From Streptomyces sp. NBC_00448 (GTDB lineage Bacteria > Actinomycetota > Actinomycetes > Streptomycetales > Streptomycetaceae), in NCBI RefSeq assembly GCF_036014115.1, contig NZ_CP107913.1, positions 2,545,001-2,609,000 on the forward strand: DNA of 64,000 nt. The letters run 5' to 3'. Every line of letters starts with the position of its first letter. Position 1 is the first letter of the stretch. The translations under genes and the position numbers were made by a program. Below, piece by piece: positions 1 to 10,677 of the stretch. The notes under the pieces were generated by a model that ran no database searches, was not told the DNA's origin, and saw nothing but the letters and a program-made list of their open reading frames with translations.

Positions 1-1158
1 GCCCGCGCCTACGGCCACGCGCCGTTCCAACAGGTCGGCTGGGTGCGGCGGGCGACGGTCCCGATGCCGTTCGAGACGACGCTCAGCCCGCACCTGGACG
101 CCTCCCGCGCACACAACCTGGCATGGGGCCGGCGCATGGGCCTGCTGGACGCCGAGCCCGGCTTCCCGGTGCCGGGCGGGCTGTGGAACGAGGAGAAGCT
201 CGCCGGGTACGACTTCGCACTGTGCGCCGCGGGCATCCATCCGGCCGCCTCCCAGGACGAGTTGGACCTCACCACGGACTGGCTGGCCTGGGGCACCTAC
301 GGCGACGACTACTACCCGATCGTCTTCGGCCGGGCCGGCGACATGGCGGCGGCCCGGATCACCACCGATCGGTTCAAGCTGTTCATGCCGCTGGACGCGG
401 GCGCGGTGCCGCCGCCGCTGACGGCGCTGGAACGTTCGCTGGCGGACCTGTGGCAGCGCACCGCGGGCCCGATGGCGCCGCCGGCGCGGCAGCGGTTCCG
501 CGCCGCGATCGAGGACATGTGCGAGAGCTGGCTGTGGGAGCTGGCCAACCAGAAGCTCAACCGGGTGCCCGACCCGGTGGACTACATCGAGATGCGCCGC
601 AAGACGTTCGGCTCGGACCTGACGATGAGCCTGTCCCGGATCGGCCACGGCGACGCGCTGCCCGACGAGATCTACCGCTCCCGGCCGGTGCGCGGCATGG
701 AGGTCGCCGCCCAGGACTTCGCCTGCCTGCTCAACGACGTGTTCTCGTACCGCAAGGAGATCGAGTTCGAGGGCGAGATCCACAACGCGGTGCTGGTGGT
801 GCAGAACTTCCTGGACTGCGGGCCGCAGGAGGCGATGGACATCGTCGGGGACCTGATGGCCGCCCGGATGGCGGAGTTCCAGCACATCACCGAGACCCAA
901 CTGCCCACGCTCTTCGAGGAGTTCGACCTCGACGAGACGGCACGCGGAGTACTGCTCGACTACGCCCAGGAGTTGCGGGACTGGATGGCGGGCATCCTCA
1001 CCTGGCACGAGGGCTGCGCCCGGTACACGGAGGAGTCGCTGCTCAAGCACTACCCGCACCTCGCGGCCACGGTGCCCCGGCCCGGGCAGCCCTGGCGCAC
1101 CCCGGCTGGCCTGGGCCTGTCCGCGGCCCGGCTGCCGTCCCTGCTCAACGGCCGCTAG
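1..1158 (+). CDS. geoA: Germacradienol/geosmin synthase, C-terminal part (5' end outside window)
   Basis: The reading frame is open from base 1, so the true start lies upstream. The visible ~385 residues match the C-terminal half of the bifunctional sesquiterpene cyclase that turns farnesyl diphosphate into germacradienol and then geosmin; this half performs the second step. The sequence shows the unusual metal motif DDYYP (codons near 304-318), in place of the usual DDxxD, and the NSE-type region NDVFSYRKE followed by EGEIHN (near 733-780). Full-length family members run to about 700-760 residues. The protein is cytosolic. The downstream neighbour is convergent. The assignment to geosmin rather than another two-domain terpene cyclase rests on the DDYYP and NDVFSY context and is quite secure. 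Confidence 0.88.
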   Translation, partial: ARAYGHAPFQQVGWVRRATVPMPFETTLSPHLDASRAHNLAWGRRMGLLDAEPGFPVPGGLWNEEKLAGYDFALCAAGIHPAASQDELDLTTDWLAWGTYGDDYYPIVFGRAGDMAAARITTDRFKLFMPLDAGAVPPPLTALERSLADLWQRTAGPMAPPARQRFRAAIEDMCESWLWELANQKLNRVPDPVDYIEMRRKTFGSDLTMSLSRIGHGDALPDEIYRSRPVRGMEVAAQDFACLLNDVFSYRKEIEFEGEIHNAVLVVQNFLDCGPQEAMDIVGDLMAARMAEFQHITETQLPTLFEEFDLDETARGVLLDYAQELRDWMAGILTWHEGCARYTEESLLKHYPHLAATVPRPGQPWRTPAGLGLSAARLPSLLNGR

Positions 1159-1224
1159 CCGAAGTCCGGTTGGCTCGCCCGACGGTTGAGGGTCGACCGT
1201 CGGCTGTGGGCGGCGGACCGGCGC

Positions 1225-2220
1225 TCAGTAGCGGTACGGGTCGTACGGGTCCGCGTACTCCTGCTGCTGCTCGTACGGCGGCTGGTTCTGCTGCTGCGGG
1301 ATGTACGGCTGCTGCCGGCCGTACGCCTGCTGGTCGTAGCCGTAGCCGCCGTACGTGTCGGCCGCGGGCTGCTGCGGGTAGGGCTGCGGGGACTGCCAGT
1401 CCCCGGCGCCCTCCCCGCCGTACCCGCCGCCGTCGGTGCCGCGCGCGTTGCCGAACACGTCGTAGTCGTCGGGGTCGTAGCCGTACGAGGCCCCGGCGGG
1501 CGCGGGCTGCTCCTGGTAGCCGTCGCCGTCCTGGCCCTGGTCCTGCCGTTCTCCCTGCCCCTGCCCCTGCCCCTGGTCCCAGGCCGGCTGCTGCTGCTCG
1601 TAGCCGGTCCAGCTCTGGTAGCCCTGCGCGCCGTATCCCTCGTAGCCGCCGCTGGTGTACGGGTCGGGGGTGTACGTCGACTGGCCGTCGTAGAGCGGGT
1701 ATTCGCCGCTGTCGTCCTGCATCGGCATCGGCTGGTACACCGCCTGCTCGGCGCCGTACCCGCCCTGGACCTGCGCGTCGCCCGACGGGACCGAGAAGTC
1801 GTGCACCGCCGTCGCGTTGGCGCCCACGCCCGCCAACTCCTCAGCCGGAAGCGGCTGTTGGGCGGGGTCCGGGCCGGCCGCCTGGTCGGCCTCGATCGGG
1901 CCGACCTCCAGCACCGGTTCGGCCGGGCGGGCGCCCGCGGCCCTGCGGCGCCGGCTGGAGCCGGGGCGGCCGCCTATCGCCCAGCCCGTGGAGAAGCCCC
2001 GCTTGTAGGAGAGCGTGACCTGGCTCTGCCCGGTGCCGAAGGCGAGCGCGCCCAGCACGATGAGCACCACACTGCGGTCGGCGACCCCGATGACCAGGCC
2101 GAGGAACCCCGCGAAGGCGAGCACCCGCCAGCGCAGCCGGGCCTTGTACTGCAACAGCACTTCGCCCAGCAGCCACAGCGCGACGATGCCGAACGCGATG
2201 TAGAGCACCGAGTAGCCCAT
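1225..2220 (-). CDS. Membrane protein with Gln/Tyr/Pro-rich cytoplasmic tail
   Basis: The 331-residue product has a hydrophobic N-terminus with about three membrane helices in the first 65 residues, beginning MGYSVLYIAFGIVALWLLGE. A basic patch (near 85) follows, then a long low-complexity tail rich in Gln, Tyr, Gly, Pro and Asp that ends in DPYDPYRY. It resembles an uncharacterised membrane protein encoded beside metF in streptomycetes. It is transcribed in the same direction as metF, 23 bp downstream of it, so the two probably share a transcript. No catalytic motif is visible. The tail looks disordered and could be an interaction or phosphorylation segment, which is inference only. Confidence 0.75.
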   Translation of the reverse strand: MGYSVLYIAFGIVALWLLGEVLLQYKARLRWRVLAFAGFLGLVIGVADRSVVLIVLGALAFGTGQSQVTLSYKRGFSTGWAIGGRPGSSRRRRAAGARPAEPVLEVGPIEADQAAGPDPAQQPLPAEELAGVGANATAVHDFSVPSGDAQVQGGYGAEQAVYQPMPMQDDSGEYPLYDGQSTYTPDPYTSGGYEGYGAQGYQSWTGYEQQQPAWDQGQGQGQGERQDQGQDGDGYQEQPAPAGASYGYDPDDYDVFGNARGTDGGGYGGEGAGDWQSPQPYPQQPAADTYGGYGYDQQAYGRQQPYIPQQQNQPPYEQQQEYADPYDPYRY

Positions 2221-2243
2221 GTGCCCACTTCCTCACCTAGGGG

Positions 2244-3164
2244 TCACGCCGCCCGCCGATGCAGCCCGAGGTTCTCGTAGATCTCCAGCGAAGCGGTGGA
2301 GTGGTTAAGAGTAATGAAGTGGAGCCCCGGAATGTCCTCTGCCATGAGGCGGCGGCACATCTCGGTGGTGAACTCGATGCCGATCTCCCTTACCGCCGCC
2401 GGGTCGTCCTGCACCGCGAGGATGCGTTCGGCCAGGTCGGCGGGGAAGGGCGCGTTGCCGAGCTGCGAGAAGCGCTCGATCTGCCGGACGTTGGTCACCG
2501 GCATCACCTCGGGGATGATCGGCACGGTGCAGCCCGCCCGGTCCACCCGGTCCCGCAGCCGCAGATACGCGTCCGCGTCGAAGAACATCTGGGTGATCGC
2601 GAAGTCGGCGCCGGCCCGGCACTTGTCGAGGAAGTGCCGGGTGTCCTCGGCCGGGTCGGTCGAGCGCGGGTGCATCTCGGTGAACGCCGCGACCCCGACG
2701 CAGAAGTCCCCCGACTCCTTGACCAGCCGCACCAGTTCGGCCGCGTACGTCAGCCCCTGCGGGTGCGGCACCCACTCGCCCATCGGGTCGCCGGGCGGGT
2801 CGCCGCGCACCGCGAGGATGTTGCGGATGCCCGCGTCCGCGTACTGCCCGATGATGTTGCGGAGTTCGGCGACCGAGTGGTTCACCGCGGTCAGGTGGGC
2901 GCACGGGGTGAGCGTGGTGTCCGAGACGATCCGGTCGGTGGCCCGCACGGTGCCCTCCCGCGAGGAGCCGCCGGCGCCGTAGGTGACCGACACGAAGGTC
3001 GGGCGCACCGCCTCGATCCGCCGGATCGCCCTCCACAGCGTCCGCTCGCCCTTCTCGGTCCGCGGCGCGGCGAACTCGAACGAGTACGAGCGCTGACCGG
3101 ACGCGAGCAGTTCACGGATCGTGATCGCGCGGTCCGTGCGTGTGGATGAAGTCCCCAGGGCCAT
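2244..3164 (-). CDS. metF: Methylenetetrahydrofolate reductase
   Basis: This FAD-dependent enzyme reduces 5,10-methylene-THF to 5-methyl-THF, the methyl donor for methionine synthesis. The 306-residue length fits the bacterial family. The catalytic-site motif [14 protein letters not shown] carries the conserved Glu at residue 30, and AVRGDPPGD (about 120) is the usual flavin-binding segment. [12 protein letters not shown] and ITQMFFDAD are further family blocks. The ATG at 3164 is well placed and a 28-bp perfect palindrome begins only 9 bp upstream, suggesting direct control of expression. The downstream membrane-protein gene is probably cotranscribed. Confidence 0.96.
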   Translation of the reverse strand: MALGTSSTRTDRAITIRELLASGQRSYSFEFAAPRTEKGERTLWRAIRRIEAVRPTFVSVTYGAGGSSREGTVRATDRIVSDTTLTPCAHLTAVNHSVAELRNIIGQYADAGIRNILAVRGDPPGDPMGEWVPHPQGLTYAAELVRLVKESGDFCVGVAAFTEMHPRSTDPAEDTRHFLDKCRAGADFAITQMFFDADAYLRLRDRVDRAGCTVPIIPEVMPVTNVRQIERFSQLGNAPFPADLAERILAVQDDPAAVREIGIEFTTEMCRRLMAEDIPGLHFITLNHSTASLEIYENLGLHRRAA

Positions 3165-3173
3165 GCAAGCAGG

Positions 3174-3201
3174 CTAACGTGTGGCGGTCGCCACACGTTA
3201 G
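3174..3201. promoter_or_regulatory. 28-bp perfect palindrome upstream of metF
   Basis: The arms CTAACGTGTGGCG and CGCCACACGTTAG are exact reverse complements separated by GT. The palindrome lies 9 bp before the metF start codon and so overlaps the expected leader or ribosome-binding region. It could be a repressor operator or an RNA hairpin that blocks translation. The symmetry is seen; the role is inferred. Confidence 0.7.
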
Positions 3202-3485
3202 TGCTCGCGGCCACTCCCGGGTGGACCCGTGGCCCTCGGACAAGGGTGCCCTGCCCTCCCCGGGCGGACCCGCTGCTGCGGGAGGCGTTCACCCCGCAGG
3301 GGCGCGAGCCGCGATGGTGGCGCGGGTCGCACCGGACCGAAGGGGCAGTTGCTGTCGTGTCCGGACCACCGGCCGGAACATGGTTGCGCGCGCAGTTCCC
3401 CGCGCCCCTGAGTGGGTGACGCGCTCCGCGACGGCACCCCGCGCCCCTGGAGGGTGGACGTCTTCCGGGAGGGGGCCCGGGTGGG
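3202..3485. other. Intergenic region between metF and thiE with one dispersed repeat copy
   Basis: No convincing gene lies here. Upstream of metF and downstream of thiE, it carries one copy of the window-wide GC-rich repeat (core GCGCAGTTCCCCGCGCCCCTG at 3390-3410). A second, shorter copy of the motif CCCCGCGCCCCTGGAG follows at about 3437-3452. Promoter elements for metF are expected near 3200-3260 but no clear -10/-35 pair was seen. Confidence 0.5.
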
Positions 3486-4145
3486 TCAGTGGGGCACCGC
3501 GCAGCGGAGGGATCGGGTCAGGGCGGAAGCGGCTTGGTAGGGGTCGGGGGCTTCGGTGATCGCGCGGACGACGACGATCCGGCGGGCGCCGGCGTCGAGC
3601 ACGGCGGGGAGGTTCGTGAGATCGATCCCGCCGATCGCGAACCAGGGCCGTTCCGTGCCGAGGGCGGCGGCGTGGCGGACGAGGGAGAGCCCGGGAGCCG
3701 GGCGTCCCGGCTTCGTGGGGGTCGGCCACACCGGCCCGGTGCAGAAGTAGTCCGCGCCGGGCTCGACCGCCGCGGCGTCCACCTCGGCCTCGGCGTGGCA
3801 GGACCGGCCGATCAGCACGTCAGGGCCGAGCAGGGCGCGGGCGGCGGGCACCGGCAGGTCGTCCTGCCCCAGGTGCAGCACGTCGGCGCCGGCCGCGTGC
3901 GCGACGTCGGCCCGGTCGTTGACCGCGAGCAGCTTGCCGTGCCGGCGGCACGCGTCGGCGAGTACGTCGAGCGCGGCCAGCTCCTGGCGGGCCTCGATGC
4001 CCTTGTCCCGGAGCTGGATGATGTCGACGCCGCCGCGCAGCGCCGCGTCGGCGAACTCGGCGAGGTCGCCGCGGGCGGTACGCGCGTCCGTGCACAGGTA
4101 GAGCCGCGCGTCGGCGAGGCGGGCGGACGCAGCTGGAGTGGGCAT
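3486..4145 (-). CDS. thiE: Thiamine phosphate synthase
   Basis: ThiE joins hydroxymethylpyrimidine diphosphate and thiazole phosphate into thiamine monophosphate. The 219-residue TIM-barrel protein shows family blocks LYLCTDART (start), [31 protein letters not shown] and the phosphate-binding [14 protein letters not shown], then [11 protein letters not shown] and IVVVRAI. The reading frame extends further upstream, but the ATG at 4145 ([18 protein letters not shown]) fits the family start. It is separated from the thiOSG cluster by two genes, a common streptomycete arrangement. I saw no TPP riboswitch in front of this gene. Confidence 0.94.
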   Translation of the reverse strand: MPTPAASARLADARLYLCTDARTARGDLAEFADAALRGGVDIIQLRDKGIEARQELAALDVLADACRRHGKLLAVNDRADVAHAAGADVLHLGQDDLPVPAARALLGPDVLIGRSCHAEAEVDAAAVEPGADYFCTGPVWPTPTKPGRPAPGLSLVRHAAALGTERPWFAIGGIDLTNLPAVLDAGARRIVVVRAITEAPDPYQAASALTRSLRCAVPH

Positions 4146-4241
4146 CGCGGGCTCCCGGGGTCGATGCGCCCCGGGCGGGCCGCCGCCGCGCACGTACGCG
4201 GGTGCGGTACGGGCGCGGCGGCGGCCCGCGGCGGGCGCGGG

Positions 4242-4616
4242 CTACACGGCGAGCGCCTGCGCGCGGCGCTTCACCTCGGTCCCGCGATTCTCGCGCAGCG
4301 CGTTGGCGGGGGTGCCGGGCAGGGTCGGGTCGGGCGTGAAGAGCCACTCGAGGGCCTCGTCGTCCGTGAACCCGTCGTCCTTCAGCAGCGTCAACGTGCC
4401 GGGCAGCCCCTTGACGATCTTTCCGTCTCCGATGAAGTCGCTCGGCACCATCAGGACCTTGTTCTCCCCGCGGCGAACCGCGATGAGCTGCCCTTCCTTG
4501 ATCAGCGGTCGCATCCGGGTCACTTCGAGGCCGAGACGCTCCGCGACCTCGGGCAGGGTGAGCCAGGAGGGGACCAGAGCGTCAATGTGTGCGTCAACCG
4601 ACGAGAAAACAGTCAC
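4242..4616 (-). CDS. Rv2175c-family winged-helix DNA-binding protein
   Basis: The small basic protein (124 residues from the GTG at 4616) matches the actinobacterial Rv2175c family, with WLTLPEVAERLGLEVTRMRP as the helix-turn-helix and a conserved tail of LEWLFTPDPTLPGTPANALR and RGTEVKRRAQALAV. In Mycobacterium the homologue is a substrate of the Ser/Thr kinase PknL encoded beside it. Here a PASTA kinase lies about 4 kb away on the opposite strand, which suggests a retained functional pair. A longer frame to 4655 exists, but the GTG followed by TVFSSVDAHIDALVPSW fits homologues. Its DNA target is unknown. Confidence 0.87.
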   Translation of the reverse strand: MTVFSSVDAHIDALVPSWLTLPEVAERLGLEVTRMRPLIKEGQLIAVRRGENKVLMVPSDFIGDGKIVKGLPGTLTLLKDDGFTDDEALEWLFTPDPTLPGTPANALRENRGTEVKRRAQALAV

Positions 4617-4709
4617 GGGACAAGCCTGCCACCTGCGGCCGACAATCGCTCCCACCGCTGAGCCGTCACGGTAGTGGTGCCCGCCGTGTCGTTCCCGCGC
4701 CCGGGTCGG

Positions 4710-5921
4710 TCAGCGGGGCACCGCGGACTTCAGCGGCACCGCCGGGTCCGCGGCGAGCGCGGGGTCCGGCTCGAAGCCGGCCGCGATCAGCTTGCGGGCC
4801 TGTGCCATGTCCCGCGGCCGCCCCACCGCGAGGAGCGCCACCAGCACGCCGCGGCGCAGCCACAGCACCGACCAGGACGTGCCGGAGGGGTCCCCGCGGG
4901 TGAGCAACTGGTCGTCGTCCCGGTGGAATCCGGCGTACTGCACGAAGCGGCCGAACTGCTCGGACCAGAAGTACGGCACCGGGTCGTACGCCTCCTCGCC
5001 GCCGAGGAGGTTCGCGGCGGCGGTGCGCGGTCCCTGGACGGCGTTGTCCCAGTGGTGGATGAGCAGGCGCCGGTTGTAGCGGGCCGAGGGGAAGGACGCG
5101 CAGTCGCCGACCGCGAAGACGTCGGCCGCGGTCGTCCGCAGCCGCTCGTCGGCCCGTACCGCGCCCTGCGGGTCCAGGGTCACCCCGGAGCCGGCCAGCC
5201 AGCCCGTGGAGGGACGGGCGCCGACCCCGACCACCACCGCGCCGGCCGCCAGCCGGCTGCCGTCGGCGAGCACCACCCCGCCCGCCTCGACCGCGGCCAC
5301 CGGCGTGCCGGTCCGCAGGGTGACGCCCGCTTCGTCGTACCAGCCGGTCATGTGTGCGGTGACGGAGGCGGGCAGCACCCCGGCGAGGGGGCGGTCGGCC
5401 GCCTCCACGACCGTCACCTCGCAGCCGGCCTGCCGGGCCGCCGTCGCGAACTCGGCGCCGATCCAGCCGGCGCCGACCACCACGACGTGCTCGCGCCGGT
5501 CGAGTACGGGGCGCAGCGCGGCGGCGTCGTCCAGGGTGCGCAGCGGGTGCACGCCGGGCAGGCCGGCCGTGCCGGGCAGGGCCACCGCGTACGCGCCGGT
5601 CGCCAGCACGAGCGCGTCGTAGTCCACCCGCCCGGTGTCGGTGATCAGTTCGTGCCGCTCGGCGCGCAACGCCTGCGCGTGCACGCCCAGCCGCAGGTCC
5701 ACGTCGAGCGCGGCGAAGTCGACGTCGAAGTGCACGTCGGTGAGGGCGCCGCCCTCCGCGCCGAGCAGCACCGCCTTGGACAGCGGCGGGCGGTCGTACG
5801 GCAGGTGCGGCTCGTCTCCCAACAGGGTGATCCGGCCGCGCCAGCCCTGCCGGCGCAGCTCGACGGCCGTCTGCACGCCGGCCATGCCGGCTCCCACGAT
5901 CACTGCGTGACGCTCGCTCAC
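4710..5921 (-). CDS. NAD(P)/FAD-dependent oxidoreductase (ferredoxin reductase type)
   Basis: The 403-residue flavoprotein has two Rossmann folds: an FAD motif GAGMAGVQTAVELRRQGW at the N-terminus and an NAD(P) motif VVVGAGWIGAEFATAARQAG near residue 155. A second FAD block, VFAVGDCASFP, lies at about 280. The C-terminus (YFWSEQFGRFVQYAG) is the reductase C domain of ferredoxin/rubredoxin reductases that serve P450s or dioxygenases. No ferredoxin or P450 gene is adjacent, so its partner is unknown. It is divergent from thiO with about 260 bp between starts, a space that also holds the TPP riboswitch. Confidence 0.85.
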   Translation of the reverse strand: MSERHAVIVGAGMAGVQTAVELRRQGWRGRITLLGDEPHLPYDRPPLSKAVLLGAEGGALTDVHFDVDFAALDVDLRLGVHAQALRAERHELITDTGRVDYDALVLATGAYAVALPGTAGLPGVHPLRTLDDAAALRPVLDRREHVVVVGAGWIGAEFATAARQAGCEVTVVEAADRPLAGVLPASVTAHMTGWYDEAGVTLRTGTPVAAVEAGGVVLADGSRLAAGAVVVGVGARPSTGWLAGSGVTLDPQGAVRADERLRTTAADVFAVGDCASFPSARYNRRLLIHHWDNAVQGPRTAAANLLGGEEAYDPVPYFWSEQFGRFVQYAGFHRDDDQLLTRGDPSGTSWSVLWLRRGVLVALLAVGRPRDMAQARKLIAAGFEPDPALAADPAVPLKSAVPR

Positions 5922-6080
5922 CGGGCCACGTTAACCCGTCGGTGCCGCGCCGGACGCCCGCCCCGTCCGAGCCGCGGACCTGCTTCGCCCTCGACGCGGC
6001 GGCGGACGGGGGCGGTCGGGCGGCGGACGGGGGCGGCGTCCGGGCCGGGGCCCTCCGCTAAGCTGACCGGCAAGCGAGAT

Positions 6081-6171
6081 CGCGGGAGCCCGGACGGACC
6101 GGGCTGAGAGGGTGGCTGGTCGGCCGCCGACCGTACGAACCTGATCCGGGTCATGCCGGCGAAGGGAGCAG
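6081..6171 (+). ncRNA. TPP riboswitch (THI box)
   Basis: The leader shows the defining thi-box elements: GGGCTGAGAGGG on the 5' side (6110s) and ACCTGATCCGGGTCATGCCG followed by GCGAAGGGA on the 3' side (6138-6168). The first of these places the CUGAGA pyrimidine-sensor loop. The 3' strand carries the GAAGGGAG stretch that serves as the thiO ribosome-binding site 10 bp before the ATG, so ligand binding would be expected to hide it. The control is therefore probably translational. Confidence 0.95.
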
Positions 6172-6180
6172 CCGAGACTC

Positions 6181-8371
<2,191 letters not shown>

Positions 8372-8702
8372 CGGTCCCCGTCCCGCTCCCGGGTGCGGCC
8401 CCCACGGCTCCCCGCCGCCAGGGTTGCGGCCCGCTCCCGGCCGCGCCCCGGTGGTGGGTTGCGCGCGCAGTTCCTCGCGCCCCTTGCGGGTGACCGTCCT
8501 CCCGCGAAAGGAGCCGCACACACCCAGGGGCGCTGGGGGCACCTCCCAGGCGAAGCTCTGGGGGAGGAACTGCCCGCGCAACCGGCCACCGGGGCGCACC
8601 CGGGGACGAGGGGGAACCCCCGCGGCGGGGAGCCGTACCGTCACAACCGCGTAGCGAACCGCGCGGGTCACGTCGAACCACGCAAAGCGCCTCGTAGAAT
8701 CG
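8372..8702. other. Intergenic region with GC-rich repeat cluster
   Basis: No gene is apparent. Two repeat units are present in opposite orientation: GGGTTGCGCGCGCAGTTCCT near 8457-8476, and a CAGGGGCGCTGGGGG ... CCCAGGCGAAGCTCTGGG unit near 8525-8562. Both families recur elsewhere in the window. The region separates thiG from the kinase gene and must contain the thi terminator and the kinase promoter, neither of which is obvious. Confidence 0.5.
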
Positions 8703-10664
8703 GTGGCCGTGGACACCAGCGTGCAGGACCCGCTTGTCGGGCAGATGCTCGACGGGCGCTACCTGGTCGAGGGGCGCATCGCCGTCGGGGGGATGGCGAC
8801 GGTCTACCGTGCCATGGACACCCGGCTGGACCGGGAACTCGCACTGAAGGTCATGCACCCGCGGCTGGCCGAGGACGCTGTTTTCGTGGAGCGCTTCATC
8901 CGCGAGGCGAAGGCGGTCGCGAAGCTGGCGCACCCGAACGTGGTGGGCGTCTTCGACCAGGGCGCGGACGGCACGTATGTGTATCTGGCGATGGAGTACG
9001 TCGCCGGGTGCACGCTGCGGGACGTGCTGCGGGAGCGCGGCGCGCTCCAGGTGCACGCGGCGCTGGACATCCTGGAACCGGTGCTCGCGGCGCTGGGCGC
9101 AGCCCACCGCGCGGGTCTGGTGCACCGCGACATGAAACCCGAGAACGTACTGATCGGCGACGACGGCCGGGTGAAGGTCGCCGACTTCGGCCTGGTCCGG
9201 GCGATCGACACCAAGACGAGCGTGTCCACGGGCGTGGTGCTGGGCACCGTGTCGTACCTGGCGCCGGAGCAGATCGGGCACGGCACGGTCGACCAGCGCG
9301 CGGACGTGTACGCGTGCGGCGTGGTGCTGTACGAGATGCTGACCGGCCGCAAGCCGTACGACGGCGACACCCCGATGAAGGTGATGTACCAGCACGTCAA
9401 CGAGGACGTGCCGGCCCCTTCCGCGGTCATGCCGACCGTGCCGGCGCTGCTGGACGCGCTGGTGGCGCGGGCCTGTGCCCGGCTTCAGCAGGCCCGCCCG
9501 GCGGACGCGGTGGAACTGCTCGCCGAGGCCCGTACGGCCCGGGCCGCCCTCTCGCCGGAGGAACTGGACGCGCGGCCGGGCGGCGCGAGTACGCAGGCCG
9601 CGCCCGTACCGGTGCCGGTGCCCGAGCCCGTGGACGCGGCACCCGCCGGACCTGCCGGTTCCGAGGAGCCCACCAGCGTCGTGGCGCTGCCCGACGCCCC
9701 GGTCACCGACCGCACCACCCGCCTGCTGCTGCCCGCCCCGCCGCCCGACGACCCTCCCCCCGCCCCGGCACCCGGGGGAAGGGCCCGCTCCCGCCGCGGC
9801 CCGCTCGCCCTGCTCGTCGCCGTGCTGGTCCTCATCGGCGTCGCCGCGGGCGTCTGGTACATCAACGACGGCCAGTTCACGACCGTCCCGGGCGTGCTGT
9901 CGCTGCCGCAGGCGAAGGCGGAGCAGAAGCTCGACAAGGCCGGCCTGGACACCAAGGTGAAGCAGGACTTCTCGCTGACGGTGCCGCGCGGCAGCGTGAT
10001 CGCCACCGACCCTTCCCCGGGCAAGCGCGTCCGGGGCAACGGCACCGTGACGCTGACGGTCTCCAAGGGCCCCCAGCACGTCCAGGTGCCCGACGTCGCC
10101 GGGCGCGACCTGGCCACCGCGCGCAAGGAGATCAAGGCCGCGAGCCTGACCCCGGGCACCGTCACCCAGGCGTTCGACGACGACGTGCCGCGCGGCGAGG
10201 TGGTCTCCACCGACCCGAAGGGCAGCACCGAGCTGGCCCCGGGCACCCCCATCGCGATCACCGTCTCGCGCGGCGCCCCGATCGACGTGCCGGACGTGGT
10301 CGGCGAGTCGGTCACCGACGCCCAGCAGGACCTGGAGGCGGCCGGGTTGAAGGTGGTGCTCGCGCCGGGCAAGGTCTTCTCCGACGAGGCCGACAAGGAC
10401 CAGGTGGCGCTGGAGTCGCCGGGCAGCGGCAGCCAGGCCGCCGCGGGCGACTCCGTGACGATCACGGTCTCCAAGGGCCAGCAGCAGTTCCCGGTGCCGG
10501 ACGTGACCGGCAAGAGCGCGGGCGACGCGAAGAAGATCCTCCAGGCCGCGGGCTTCGACGTCCGCGTGATCAACATCTTCTTCGGCAGCACCGTGTTCAG
10601 CCAGTCGCCCGACGGCGGCAGCCAGGCCCCCAAGGGCGCCACGATCACCCTGTGGGTGCGCTGA
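8703..10664 (+). CDS. PASTA-domain Ser/Thr protein kinase
   Basis: This is a membrane-anchored eukaryotic-type kinase of 653 residues. The N-terminal kinase domain has the Gly loop GRIAVGGMATVYRA, ATP-binding Lys49, catalytic HRDMKPEN (141-148) and DFG at 161-163. A Pro/Ala-rich linker leads to one membrane helix (about 367-387). Four extracellular PASTA repeats begin near FTTVPGVLSL, HVQVPDVAGR, PIDVPDVVGE and QFPVPDVTGK. PASTA domains typically sense peptidoglycan fragments or lipid II. The Rv2175c-like gene nearby is a plausible substrate by analogy with PknL. The start is the GTG at 8703; the GTG two codons later is an alternative. Confidence 0.95.
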   Translation: MAVDTSVQDPLVGQMLDGRYLVEGRIAVGGMATVYRAMDTRLDRELALKVMHPRLAEDAVFVERFIREAKAVAKLAHPNVVGVFDQGADGTYVYLAMEYVAGCTLRDVLRERGALQVHAALDILEPVLAALGAAHRAGLVHRDMKPENVLIGDDGRVKVADFGLVRAIDTKTSVSTGVVLGTVSYLAPEQIGHGTVDQRADVYACGVVLYEMLTGRKPYDGDTPMKVMYQHVNEDVPAPSAVMPTVPALLDALVARACARLQQARPADAVELLAEARTARAALSPEELDARPGGASTQAAPVPVPVPEPVDAAPAGPAGSEEPTSVVALPDAPVTDRTTRLLLPAPPPDDPPPAPAPGGRARSRRGPLALLVAVLVLIGVAAGVWYINDGQFTTVPGVLSLPQAKAEQKLDKAGLDTKVKQDFSLTVPRGSVIATDPSPGKRVRGNGTVTLTVSKGPQHVQVPDVAGRDLATARKEIKAASLTPGTVTQAFDDDVPRGEVVSTDPKGSTELAPGTPIAITVSRGAPIDVPDVVGESVTDAQQDLEAAGLKVVLAPGKVFSDEADKDQVALESPGSGSQAAAGDSVTITVSKGQQQFPVPDVTGKSAGDAKKILQAAGFDVRVINIFFGSTVFSQSPDGGSQAPKGATITLWVR

Positions 10665-10677
10665 GACCGGTGTTCGA

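Noticed and set aside
123..2018. 631-residue plus-strand frame overlapping geosmin synthase
   Set aside because: Arg/Pro/Gly-rich frame-shifted shadow with no domain; it crosses two real genes.
4146..4241. TPP riboswitch before thiE
   Set aside because: No CTGAGA or ACCTGATC-type elements are present; only the copy before thiO is supported.
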